Assembly (NCBI RefSeq): GCF_004684095.1
Contig: NZ_SRII01000005.1
Location: forward strand, 186,001 to 250,000
Direction of reading: 5' to 3'
Length of the DNA: 64,000 bases
Source: Hymenobacter sp. UV11
Lineage (GTDB): Bacteria > Bacteroidota > Bacteroidia > Cytophagales > Hymenobacteraceae
In this document: positions 18,069 through 25,788 of the stretch, in pieces
Position numbering within the stretch: the first letter of the stretch is position 1
Layout: every line of letters starts with the position of its first letter
The notes under the pieces: model-generated
Databases searched by the model: none
Told to the model about the DNA's origin: nothing
What the model saw: the letters and a program-made list of their open reading frames with translations, nothing else
Program-made: the position numbers and the translations under genes

Positions 18069-18423
18069 GTGGAAATGTTGAGATGGGTGGGAAAAGTGGT
18101 TTGCGTATCAGCATGCGCTGACACCTCCGTGAAAATAAGAGGAAACTTTAAATGGGAAGAGACTGCGCGTGCTGATGCCTGGCAAGCCGCCTTGTTCTCA
18201 GCAGCCTGAAAATGCTGTTTTTGAATCAATAATAGTAACATTAAGAGTTAAGTAGTAGTAGTTAATGCTGAGCTTATACTAACCTTCCGCAAGCCCTTAA
18301 TAAATTTATCGGCATCACTGCATATGCTAGCCCTCCTTATGCCCTATCCCCTTATTTTACAGTATCTTAATCAAACGCTCACCTTACTTGCACCGGCCAA
18401 CTGTTTCCGCCAGCGGCACTGGC
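18069..18423. other. AT-rich intergenic region upstream of the GH74 gene
   Basis: 355 bp of markedly lower GC than its flanks, without an open frame that looks coding. It probably holds the promoter and control region of the GH74 gene (minus strand). I could not fix a -7/-33 pair or an operator. Confidence 0.4.
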
Positions 18424-18568
18424 TATGGACAAGCTCCGGTTTCCGCTCACGTTGCGCCGCTGGCAGGCGGGCGACTCGTTTATGCCGCGCGGCCTGAAAA
18501 GTAAAAAACTGCTCAGCTACTTCCTCATCGGCCAAAAAGCGCCCCTCAATCTCAAGGACGAGGCCTAA
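18424..18568 (+). pseudogene. Remnant of a tilS 3' segment
   Basis: Reads 'MDKLRFPLTLRRWQAGDSF' and 'MPRGLKSKKLLSYFLIGQKA' then 'PLNLKDEA' and stop. This closely matches TilS from 15187 onward ('MDKLKFPLTLRRWQEGDSF' and so on), at DNA as well as protein level. Only about 48 codons remain and no catalytic domain is nearby, so it is a non-functional duplicate. The following stretch (18569-18833) shows a mostly open frame with stops that I do not recognise. Confidence 0.85.
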
Positions 18569-18824
18569 AGCCACCGTGCTGGTGGGCCCCTATCGCCTCA
18601 CCTACTAGCCCGACTCTACGAACCCGGCCCCGCGCTCGGAAATTACGTACTTGCTACTGGGTAAAACGCTGTCGCAGTTTCATAGTTAAGGCGAGCAGCT
18701 TAGTGACTCGCTGCTTGTTGAGGCGCATAAAATGCCACTCAACCAGGAAACTTCAGACCTTCTCTGGCAGCAGTCCTTGGCGATACCACACAGCCGATTT
18801 CACTACGATATTTACAAGATGCTC
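18569..18824 (+). other. Unrecognised, possibly decayed coding sequence
   Basis: From 18636 a frame stays open except for one internal TAA until TGA at 18831-18833, encoding '...GEQLSDSLLVEAHKM' and 'FHYDIYKMLGF'. Composition is less GC-rich than neighbours. I cannot name a family. It lies between two clear gene fragments and may be debris of a third. Confidence 0.3.
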
Positions 18825-19210
18825 GGCTTTTGATTGGGGTAGCCTCGACTACAGCGCCACGCTCACGGCCCTGCGCAGCACCGTGGAGAATGGCCCGCCC
18901 CCCGCTGGCCGTGCTGCAAGACCACCACGCCAGCGTGAGCGTGTTTCCGGTGGGCCGCCACGCCCTCACGGCCGCGGCCGACTACTACGCCAGCCGGGGG
19001 CCGGCCGCGCCGGTGCGGGCCGTGTTTGCCGACCTCACCTACCGCTACACGCTGCCCACGGCCCGCAAAATCGATTTGGAGGTGCGCTGGAATAATATTT
19101 TTGACACCCGGCAATATCAGTATGGCTCGGTGAGCCAGTTTGCGCTGGTGCAGAATACCTACCAGCTGCGGCCGGCACAGGTGCTGGCCCTAGTGCGGCT
19201 CTCGCTGTAA
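18825..19210 (+). pseudogene. Frameshifted C-terminal remnant of a TonB-dependent receptor
   Basis: The frame from about 18825 reads 'FDWGSLDYSATLTALRSTVE'. After a CCCCCC run near 18900 the sense continues in the next frame as 'LAVLQDHHASVSVFPVGRHA' and ends with 'YQLRPAQVLALVRLSL'. 'WNNIFDTRQYQYGSVSQF' followed by a terminal aromatic-poor strand is typical of the last barrel strands of SusC/TonB-type receptors. The N-terminal ~90% is missing and the remainder is frameshifted, so it is a pseudogene. Confidence 0.8.
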
Positions 19211-19314
19211 AACCGCGCTTCATGCCAATTTAAGGTATGCCGCCCGACTTTCGGGTGTACTTTTACCGCGCCAGACTTACTGGCAATGTTCCCTCCTACC
19301 TTCATTCCTACCCC

Positions 19315-20253
19315 ATGAAAGTTACCGTAGTTGGGGCTGGCAATGTGGGCGCTACCTGCGCCGACGTGCTCGCCACCCGTGAAATTGCCAACGAAGTTGT
19401 ATTGGTTGACATCAAGGAAGGCTTCGCCGAAGGCAAAGCCCTCGATATCTGGCAGAAAGCTCCCATTATCGGCTACGACACCCGCACCGTGGGCGTCACC
19501 AACGACTACGCCCGCACCGCCGGCTCGGAGGTAGTGGTTATTACGTCGGGCCTGCCCCGCAAGCCCGGCATGAGCCGCGACGACCTGATTGCCACCAACG
19601 CCGGCATCGTAAAATCGGTAACCGAGCAGGTAGTAAAGCACTCGCCCAACGCCATCATCATCATCGTGAGCAACCCGCTCGACGTGATGACCTACCAGGC
19701 GCATCTCACCGCCAAGCTGCCCCGCGAAAAGGTATTCGGCATGGCCGGCATCCTGGACACGGCCCGCTACCGCGCCTTTTTGGCCGAGGCCCTCAATGTG
19801 AGCCCCAAAGACATTCAGGCAGTACTTATGGGTGGCCACGGCGACACTATGGTGCCCCTACCCCGCTACACTACCGTGGGCGGCATCCCGGTTACGGAGC
19901 TGATTGACAAGGCTAAACTCGACGCCATCGTGGAGCGCACCAAGAACGGCGGCGGCGAGCTGGTGAAGCTCATGGGCACCTCGGCCTGGTACGCGCCCGG
20001 CGCGGCGGCTGCGCAAATGGTGGAGGCCATCGTGCGCGACCAGCGCCGCGTGTTTCCGGTGTGCCTGGAGCTGCAAGGCGAGTACGGCATCAACGGCGTG
20101 TACCTCGGTGCCCCGGTTATCCTGGGCAAAAACGGCGTGGAGCGCGTGATTGAACTGCAGCTCAACGACGAAGAAAAAGCGATGCTCGAAACCTCGCGCG
20201 GCCACGTGAAAGAGGTGATGGACGCGCTGGATAAGATGAGCGCCGCGGCGTAG
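19315..20253 (+). CDS. mdh: Malate dehydrogenase
   Basis: 312-residue NAD-dependent enzyme of the citric acid cycle, of the lactate dehydrogenase-like MDH type. 'MKVTVVGAGNVGATCADVL' is the Rossmann motif, 'VVVITSGLPRKPGMSRDDL' includes the mobile-loop arginines, and 'GGHGDTMVPL' holds the catalytic His. The start ATG at 19315 (directly preceded by CTACCCC) is chosen over the longer frame because it opens the Rossmann strand. A strong terminator follows. Confidence 0.96.
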   Translation: MKVTVVGAGNVGATCADVLATREIANEVVLVDIKEGFAEGKALDIWQKAPIIGYDTRTVGVTNDYARTAGSEVVVITSGLPRKPGMSRDDLIATNAGIVKSVTEQVVKHSPNAIIIIVSNPLDVMTYQAHLTAKLPREKVFGMAGILDTARYRAFLAEALNVSPKDIQAVLMGGHGDTMVPLPRYTTVGGIPVTELIDKAKLDAIVERTKNGGGELVKLMGTSAWYAPGAAAAQMVEAIVRDQRRVFPVCLELQGEYGINGVYLGAPVILGKNGVERVIELQLNDEEKAMLETSRGHVKEVMDALDKMSAAA

Positions 20254-20266
20254 CCGTGGTTTATGC

Positions 20267-20316
20267 TTAACGCAAAAAGGCCCGCTAGCTGTTACTAGCG
20301 GGCCTTTTTGCGTTAA
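20267..20316. terminator. Terminator after mdh
   Basis: A long perfect stem with arms 20267-20288 and 20295-20316 (TTAACGCAAAAAGGCCCGCT- and its complement), whose A and T runs lie in the stem. It can act on both strands. Confidence 0.85.
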
Positions 20317-20390
20317 GTCACCATGATAACGGCTAGCTGTTGCGCATTCATTTCGAGGTAGAAACTGGTGCACTTGTCAAGCTGCTTTAG

Positions 20391-20477
20391 TTACTCTAAA
20401 TGCTGGGCATCGATATCGTTGGCCGCCAAAAACTTTACCAGCCGCATCGACGGGTGCACATCGCAGAGTGCCTTCAT
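20391..20477 (-). pseudogene. Truncated DUF5615-like (PIN-type) toxin
   Basis: Encodes only 28 residues, starting 'MKALCDVHPSMRLVKFLAAN'. This matches the N-terminus of DUF5615 PIN-like toxins (typically 'MKxLCDVHIS..LVxFL'), then hits a stop; the family is usually about 110 residues. Its ATG overlaps the TGA of the DUF433 gene (ATGA), the usual layout of the pair. The first catalytic Asp is present (Asp6) but the rest of the nuclease is gone, so the toxin is dead. Confidence 0.75.
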
Positions 20478-20713
20478 TGAGGCCGGGCCAATACTTCGCC
20501 CAAGGGCCGCCCGCTAGCCAGCAGCCCCGCGTATTGCAGCACGGCCAAGATATCCTCGCGCTCTAGCTCGGGGTGGTCTTCCAGGATTTCCTGGTTTGTC
20601 AGCCCCGAAGCCAGTAAATCCAGCAGTACAACTACTGGCCAGCGCATACCGCGCACAATTGGCTTTCCGTGGCAGATTTCCGGGTTTACAGTGATACGTT
20701 CGAGGTAATTCAT
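20474..20713 (-). CDS. DUF433 family antitoxin (VapB-like)
   Basis: 79 residues: 'ITVNPEICHGKPIVRGMRWP', then 'LLASGLTNQEILEDHPELE' and 'DILAVLQYAG', a full DUF433 protein with its winged-helix-like fold. These are normally cotranscribed antitoxins of DUF5615 toxins. The ATG at 20713 is chosen over 20752, because the added residues are not conserved. The partner downstream is truncated, leaving an orphan antitoxin that might still act as a repressor or neutralise related toxins elsewhere (inference). Confidence 0.85.
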   Translation of the reverse strand: MNYLERITVNPEICHGKPIVRGMRWPVVVLLDLLASGLTNQEILEDHPELEREDILAVLQYAGLLASGRPLGEVLARPQ

Positions 20714-20784
20714 ACGGCACGAATTCACGAATTTCAGGCGACAACCGCGCACTTCGCTATTTCGGCAATTTTACTGGCTTAGCC

Positions 20785-20792
20785 TACCTTTG
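20785..20792 (+). promoter_or_regulatory. -7 promoter element for the GT9 gene (TACCTTTG)
   Basis: TACCTTTG, 9 bp before the ATG at 20802. It overlaps a possible TTG start at 20790, which argues for the ATG as the true start. Confidence 0.55.
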
Positions 20793-20801
20793 AAGCCCCC
20801 C

Positions 20802-21920
20802 ATGCCTGCTTTTGCTCCCGCCACCCTGCTCATTCAAACCGCCTTCATCGGCGACGTTATCCTGGCCACGGCGCTGGTCGAATACCTAGCCGCCCACGAG
20901 CCTGGTGCGCCACTCGATGTGCTGGTGCGGCGCGGCAACGAAGGTTTATTGGCCGGCAACCCGCACATTCGGCGGGTTTTAATCTGGGATAAGAAGGATA
21001 AGAAATACCCGAATCTGCTGCGCCTGCTGCGGCAGGTTCGACAGGCGAAATACGGGCGCGTCGTCACGTTGCAGCGCTTTGCCAGCACGGGGTTTCTCAC
21101 GGCCTTTTCGGGCGCGGCAGAGCGGGTAGGGTTTGCGGAGAATCCGTTCAGCCGGTTTTTTACGCGCCGCGAGCCGCACGTTATTGGCGATGGCACGCAC
21201 GAGGTAGAGCGAAATTTATCTTTAATTAAAAATGATAAATTAAAAAGCAAAAATGAGCCAGTGGGTGATAATAATAATTCTATTATCGCTGGTGGTAAAG
21301 GCAAAAGTTTTAATTCTTCCTTTTTAATTTTTAATTCAACCAAGCCCTGTCTCTACCCTACCCCGGCCGATGAAGCAGCCGCTGCGCCCTACGCGGCCGT
21401 GGGCGAGTATATCTGCCTGGCGCCCACGTCGGTGTGGTTTACCAAGCAATATCCCGAGGAAAAATGGCTGGAGCTGCTGGCCGCCCTACCCCCCCATTTG
21501 CCAGTGTATCTGCTCGGTGGGCCGCCCGACACGGCCGCCTGCGAGCAGTTGGCCCAGGCGGCGGGCCGGCCGGGGCTGGTTAATTTATCGGGCAAATTAT
21601 CCCTACCCGCCTCGGCGGCGCTGATGCGCGGGGCGCTGTTGAACTACGTCAACGACTCGGCGCCGCTGCACTTATGCTCGGCGGTGGATGCGCCGGTGTG
21701 CGCTATTTTTTGCTCCACGGTGCCGCGGTTTGGGTTTGGGCCCTTGAGCACGTTTTCGCGGGTGGTCGAGCATCCGGGGCCGCTGGCCTGCCGGCCGTGC
21801 GGGCTGCACGGGCACGCCCGCTGCCCACTGGGGCATTTCCGCTGCGCACTGGAGATAGAGACGCCGCAGCTGCTGGCGGCGCTGGCCGAGGCCCGGGCGT
21901 GGCGGGCGGAGGCAGTCTAA
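20802..21920 (+). CDS. Glycosyltransferase family 9 (heptosyltransferase-like) with AT-rich in-frame insert
   Basis: 372 residues. The N-terminal Rossmann domain starts 'LLIQTAFIGDVILATALVEY', the GT9 signature. The C-terminal domain has 'ICLAPTSVWFTKQYPEEKW', 'VYLLGGPPD' and 'YVNDSAPLHLCSAVDAPVCA', the nucleotide-sugar binding half. Such enzymes add sugars to LPS core in the cytoplasm; the exact sugar is unknown. Between the domains, residues about 137-181 (bases 21211-21345) are encoded by AT-rich palindrome-like DNA and are rich in Lys, Asn and Ser, unlike the rest. The frame is kept through it. The C-terminal region is Cys-rich (CRPCGLHGHARC). Confidence 0.88.
   Translation: MPAFAPATLLIQTAFIGDVILATALVEYLAAHEPGAPLDVLVRRGNEGLLAGNPHIRRVLIWDKKDKKYPNLLRLLRQVRQAKYGRVVTLQRFASTGFLTAFSGAAERVGFAENPFSRFFTRREPHVIGDGTHEVERNLSLIKNDKLKSKNEPVGDNNNSIIAGGKGKSFNSSFLIFNSTKPCLYPTPADEAAAAPYAAVGEYICLAPTSVWFTKQYPEEKWLELLAALPPHLPVYLLGGPPDTAACEQLAQAAGRPGLVNLSGKLSLPASAALMRGALLNYVNDSAPLHLCSAVDAPVCAIFCSTVPRFGFGPLSTFSRVVEHPGPLACRPCGLHGHARCPLGHFRCALEIETPQLLAALAEARAWRAEAV
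21211..21345. repeat. AT-rich, imperfectly palindromic insert inside the GT9 gene
   Basis: About 135 bp of very low GC inside a GC-rich gene. The words AATTAAAAAT and AATTAAAA occur near the left edge, and their complements ATTTTTAATT and TTTTAATT near the right edge. It reads through in frame and falls at the likely linker between the two GT9 domains. Confidence 0.75.
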
Positions 21921-21926
21921 AATCAT

Positions 21927-22016
21927 TGTCCTTGCGAGCGAAGCGCGGCAATCGCACCAGAACAAGTCGTTCGGGTGTAGTGCGGATGCGATTGCTTCGC
22001 TTCGCTCGCAAGGACA
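21927..22016. repeat. Type A inverted repeat between convergent genes
   Basis: Arms 21927-21956 and 21987-22016 pair with two mismatches (TGTCCTTGCGAGCGAAGCG core), with a 30-bp spacer. It lies between the convergent GT9 and NRAMP-like genes and could act as a terminator. Family members are at 8577 and 58051. Confidence 0.88.
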
Positions 22017-22037
22017 GCCGAATTTGCGCCCGCCGAT

Positions 22038-23240
22038 TTATGAACCCAACAATACGCCCAGTTGCTCGCGGAACACCACCAAGCTCAGCCAGGCCAAGCC
22101 CAGCACCACTACCCCACCGAGCGCGGCCAGCCACCACGGATGCTGGTAGCTGCCCACGATACCCGGCCGATACGCCGCAATCAGAATAGGGCCCAGCGTG
22201 AGCGGCATGATGAAGCCATTGAGCGCGCCGGCCAGTACCAACAGGCTGACTGGCTTGCCGATGGTGATGAAAATCAGCGTCGAAACCAGGATAAAAGCGA
22301 GGGTAACAAGCCGCTCCTGTCGGCTGACGACCGGGCTCAGCGACTTCATAAATGACACCGACGTGTAGGCCGAGCCGATAACCGACGTAATGGCCGCCGA
22401 AAACATCACGACCCCAAACAATTTGTAACCCAACGGCCCGGCCGCCAGCCCAAACACCGAGGCCGGCGGATTAGCCTTGTCGATAGCCAGCCCCTGGCTT
22501 ACCACCCCCAGCGACGCCAGAAACAGCAGCACCCGAATAACCGACGCCACCGAAATACCCATAATGGCGCTGCCCGTGGCCTGCGGCACGGCGGCTGGCC
22601 CGCGCACGCCGGCATCAAGCAGGCGGTGGCCACCGGCAAACGTGATGTAGCCGCCCACCGTGCCGCCCACCAGCGTGATGATGGCCAGCAGGTCGATACG
22701 GGTGGGCAGCACCGTACGGCGCAGCGCCTCGCCCACGGGCGGGTGCGAGGTAACTACCACGTACACAATGGCGAGCAGCATGAGCGCGCCCATGGCCTGG
22801 GTGAAGCGGTCCATGGCCCGGCCGGCTTCTTTCACCAGAAAAATGGCGATGGCCACGCCCGCCGTGAGCAGCGCGCCCACCGGCAGCGCCAGGCCAAATA
22901 GCACGTTCAGGCCCAGCGCCGCGCCGGCCACGTTGCCGATGTTAAAGGCTAGGCCGCCCAGCACAATCAGCCCCGACACGAGGCCGCCCAGGCCGGGTAG
23001 CACCGCGTTGGCAATGTCGGACGCCCGGCGTTCGGCCACCACAATCACGCGCCAGATGTTGAGCTGCACCACGAGGTCAATCACAATCGACACCAGAATA
23101 ATGAAGCCGAAGCTGGCCCCGAGCTGCTGGGTGAAAACGGTGGTCTGGGTGAGGAAGCCGGGGCCAACGGCCGAAGTGGCCATCAGAAAAGCGGCCCCGA
23201 GGAGCACGCCCCAATTTTTGGCGGGGGTAGGCGCGCTCAT
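22038..23240 (-). CDS. NRAMP-fold permease of the 5-oxoprolinase operon (metal motifs absent)
   Basis: 400-residue polytopic membrane protein with about eleven hydrophobic segments and overall NRAMP likeness. True NRAMP metal carriers have DPGN in TM1 and MPH in TM6. Here TM1 reads '[14 protein letters not shown]' (GPGF) and the TM6 region reads '[16 protein letters not shown]', so the metal ligands are missing. Its ATG overlaps the stop of pxpA by 4 bp (ATGA). A similar NRAMP-like gene (ycsG) accompanies pxpA in Bacillus subtilis, as far as I recall. I infer import of 5-oxoproline or a related organic substrate. The long upstream frame is not real N-terminus. Confidence 0.8.
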   Translation of the reverse strand: MSAPTPAKNWGVLLGAAFLMATSAVGPGFLTQTTVFTQQLGASFGFIILVSIVIDLVVQLNIWRVIVVAERRASDIANAVLPGLGGLVSGLIVLGGLAFNIGNVAGAALGLNVLFGLALPVGALLTAGVAIAIFLVKEAGRAMDRFTQAMGALMLLAIVYVVVTSHPPVGEALRRTVLPTRIDLLAIITLVGGTVGGYITFAGGHRLLDAGVRGPAAVPQATGSAIMGISVASVIRVLLFLASLGVVSQGLAIDKANPPASVFGLAAGPLGYKLFGVVMFSAAITSVIGSAYTSVSFMKSLSPVVSRQERLVTLAFILVSTLIFITIGKPVSLLVLAGALNGFIMPLTLGPILIAAYRPGIVGSYQHPWWLAALGGVVVLGLAWLSLVVFREQLGVLLGS

Positions 23241-24010
23241 AAGCCAGTGGCGCGCACGTCCACGGCGGCGCTGGCTAGGGCCGTGCGCAACTGCCGCGCA
23301 AAGTCGAGGGCGTGCGCGCCGTCGCCGTGCAGGCACACCGTATCGGCCCGGATGGCTACCTCCTGGCCCTGCTGGGTGCGCACCCAGCCGCCCTGCACCA
23401 TGCGCAGCACCTGGGCAATGGCCACCTCGGCGCTGGTGATGAGCGCATCGGGCTGGCGGCGCGGCGTGAGCGTGCCGTTGGCCTGGTAAGTGCGGTCGGC
23501 AAATACTTCGTGGGCGGTTTTGAGACCGATTTTCTCGCCAGCTCGGGTCAATTCGGAGCCGGCTAGGCCGTAGAGCGTCAGCTCGGGCTGCACCTTATAG
23601 ATGGCCTCGGCAATGCTCTCGGCTAGCTGGGCGTTGGTGGCGGCCATGTTGTAGAGCGCGCCGTGGGGCTTGAGGTGGTGGAGCTGGCCGCCCTCGGCGC
23701 GCACCACGGCGGCCAGCGCGCCGAGCTGGTAGACCGTCATATCAAAGGCTTCTTCGGGCGAAATATCCAGGTTGCGGCGGCCGAAGCCCACCAAATCGGG
23801 CAGGCCGGGGTGCGCGCCAATTGCTACCCCCTGCCGCAGGGCCAGGCGCACCGTTTGCTTCATCACGCCAGGGTCGCCGGCGTGGAAGCCGCAGGCCACG
23901 TTGGCGGAGGTGATGAGGGGCATGAGGTCGGCGTCCTGGCCCAGCGTCCAGGCGCCGAAGCTTTCGCCCATGTCGCAGTTTAAATCGACGGTAGCGGGTG
24001 GTTTTAGCAT
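23237..24010 (-). CDS. pxpA: 5-oxoprolinase subunit PxpA (LamB/YcsF family)
   Basis: 257 residues. Conserved family blocks are '[17 protein letters not shown]', '[18 protein letters not shown]', '[15 protein letters not shown]' and '[13 protein letters not shown]'. With PxpB and PxpC it forms the ATP-dependent prokaryotic 5-oxoprolinase, which opens pyroglutamate to glutamate. It overlaps pxpC by 7 bp upstream and the NRAMP-like gene by 4 bp downstream, so translation is coupled. Full length. Confidence 0.93.
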   Translation of the reverse strand: MLKPPATVDLNCDMGESFGAWTLGQDADLMPLITSANVACGFHAGDPGVMKQTVRLALRQGVAIGAHPGLPDLVGFGRRNLDISPEEAFDMTVYQLGALAAVVRAEGGQLHHLKPHGALYNMAATNAQLAESIAEAIYKVQPELTLYGLAGSELTRAGEKIGLKTAHEVFADRTYQANGTLTPRRQPDALITSAEVAIAQVLRMVQGGWVRTQQGQEVAIRADTVCLHGDGAHALDFARQLRTALASAAVDVRATGL

Positions 24011-25008
24011 AGTGATTTCAGGTCAACCGCGCGCGTCAAGTCCCGCAGGCGCTGTTGCTGCGCAAGATACAGCGCCTGCGCCTCGGCCATTGCCACCAAT
24101 TGAAAGCGCAGCCGCGTGCCCGGCAGCGCCTGGGCCAGCCGGCCCACATCGGCAGCGATTACCTGCGCCAGGCGGGGGTAGCCGCCGGTGGTTTGGCAGT
24201 CGGCCAGCAGCACAATGGGGTGCCCGCCCGCCGGCACCTGCACCGTGCCGAAGGTGACGGCGCTCGACAGCAGCTCCGTATCCGAATCGCGGCGCAGCGC
24301 CGGGCCGCTGAGCCGGCAGCCCATGCGGTCGGCCTCGGTAGTCACGGTGAAAATTTCTTCCCCAAAAGCCCGCTGGCTCTCCGGCGTAAACTGTGCGTAT
24401 TCGGGGCCAGGAAGGGCGCGCACCACCACTTCGGCGCCCGGCTGGGGGGTAGGGGCCACTGCGGTGCGCCACGGCGCGGCGGCCCAGCCGGCAGCTTCCG
24501 CTGGAGCAATTTGGGCAAACAGCCGCCGACTCAGGGCCGACCACTCGCCCACTGGCAGCGCGTCGCCGGCTTGCAAAGCCCGGCCATTAAGCCCGCCCAG
24601 CGCGGCGCGCAGGTACGTGGCGCGGCTGCCCAGCACGAGCGGCACGGCTACGCCGCCCGCCACCGCCAGCCAGGCCCGGCCGGCGGCCGGCGCGGCCCCA
24701 AATGCCAGCACCGCGCCGGCCCGCACCGCCACCGGCCGGCCGCGCGGTACCGGCTGGCCATTGATAGTAGCCGCCAGGTCGGCTCTGGTGAGGGCCAGCA
24801 GCGCATCGGCCTCAAAACGGAGGGTAGGGCCGCGCAGGGTGCACTCCAAACCCGCCGCGTTTTCGGCATTGCCCACCAGCAGGTTGGCGGTGCGCAGGGC
24901 CACGGCATCGAGCGCGCCGCTTATTACAAGGCCTGTTTTTTGGTAGCCGAAGCGGCCCAGGTCCTGCACGGTAGTGAGCAGACCGGGTTTCAGAACGCGG
25001 ATGCTCAT
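24004..25008 (-). CDS. pxpC: 5-oxoprolinase subunit PxpC (KipA/biotin-dependent carboxyltransferase-like)
   Basis: 334 residues. It starts '[20 protein letters not shown]' and continues with '[19 protein letters not shown]', 'GCRLSGPAL' and '[20 protein letters not shown]', all typical of the KipA/PxpC cyclophilin-like fold. It works with PxpB as the carboxyltransferase-like part of 5-oxoprolinase. The start overlaps the pxpB stop (25005-25008, ATGA). Confidence 0.92.
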   Translation of the reverse strand: MSIRVLKPGLLTTVQDLGRFGYQKTGLVISGALDAVALRTANLLVGNAENAAGLECTLRGPTLRFEADALLALTRADLAATINGQPVPRGRPVAVRAGAVLAFGAAPAAGRAWLAVAGGVAVPLVLGSRATYLRAALGGLNGRALQAGDALPVGEWSALSRRLFAQIAPAEAAGWAAAPWRTAVAPTPQPGAEVVVRALPGPEYAQFTPESQRAFGEEIFTVTTEADRMGCRLSGPALRRDSDTELLSSAVTFGTVQVPAGGHPIVLLADCQTTGGYPRLAQVIAADVGRLAQALPGTRLRFQLVAMAEAQALYLAQQQRLRDLTRAVDLKSLC

Positions 25009-25724
25009 GCGTTCAGACGATGAAATTCAGCCGCCGAAATGGGCACGAAGCGCAGCCGGTCGCCGGCTTGCAGCAGGCTGGGCTGAGCGCGGCCGGCATC
25101 GAACAGCCGGCGCGGCGTGCGGCCGATGAGCTGCCACCCACCCGGCGTGGGCAGCGAATAAATACCCGTTTGCAGCCCCGCGATGCCCACCGCCCCGGCC
25201 GGCACCAACGGCCGGGGCACGGCGCGGCGCGGGGTAGCCAGCCGCGCATCCAGCCCGCCGAGGTAGGGAAAACCGGGCGCGAAGCCCACCATATAAACCA
25301 GGTATTCGGCCACCGAATGGAGTTGAATTACTTCCGCTTCGCTTAGCTGCGTGTGCTGCGCCACGGCCGCCAGGTCGGGGCCCAACTCGCCGCCGTAGCA
25401 CACTGGAATTTCCACCAGCGGGCCGGGCACGTAGTCGACCGTGGCGGCCTGGGCGGCGGGTAGCAAGCCTTGCAAGTAGCTGGCTACCTGCTCGTAGGGC
25501 GGCACCTCACTATTTTGGCTTAATTCCCACGGGTCATAATATACGGTGAGCGTGGTGAAGGCGGGCACGTACTCGCGCAGGCCGGGCGGCGGGCTTTGGT
25601 CGAGCAGCCGGGCCAGCGCCTGGAGGAGCTGGTGCGTGGCCGGGGCGATGCTGTGGCCCAGCTCCAGCACCACGGCCGCGTCGCCGAGCGGGTAGAGGCG
25701 GATGAGGGGGGTAGGGTCGGCCAT
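25005..25724 (-). CDS. pxpB: 5-oxoprolinase subunit PxpB (KipI family)
   Basis: 239 residues. 'RLYPLGDAAVVLELGHSIAP' is the N-terminal KipI signature. 'YLVYMVGFAPGFPYLGGLD' and 'VGIAGLQTGIYSLPTPGGWQ' form the conserved C-terminal block. The start ATG at 25724 is chosen over 25772, since only the shorter form begins in the conserved region. It is the first gene of the pxpB-pxpC-pxpA-permease operon, and the 64-bp gap to the divergent M1 gene must hold its promoter. Confidence 0.92.
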   Translation of the reverse strand: MADPTPLIRLYPLGDAAVVLELGHSIAPATHQLLQALARLLDQSPPPGLREYVPAFTTLTVYYDPWELSQNSEVPPYEQVASYLQGLLPAAQAATVDYVPGPLVEIPVCYGGELGPDLAAVAQHTQLSEAEVIQLHSVAEYLVYMVGFAPGFPYLGGLDARLATPRRAVPRPLVPAGAVGIAGLQTGIYSLPTPGGWQLIGRTPRRLFDAGRAQPSLLQAGDRLRFVPISAAEFHRLNA

Positions 25725-25788
25725 GCGGAGAAAGTTGCGGTGGGGTTGCGCGCGCAGGGCGAAATTGCGCATAATATTCTCCCTGCTT

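Noticed and set aside
18371..18574. Minus-strand ORF over the tilS fragment
   Set aside because: The plus strand of the same bases matches TilS, so this is antisense shadow.
22038..23240. Assignment as manganese or iron NRAMP transporter
   Set aside because: Neither DPGN nor MPH is present, and the gene is coupled to 5-oxoprolinase.
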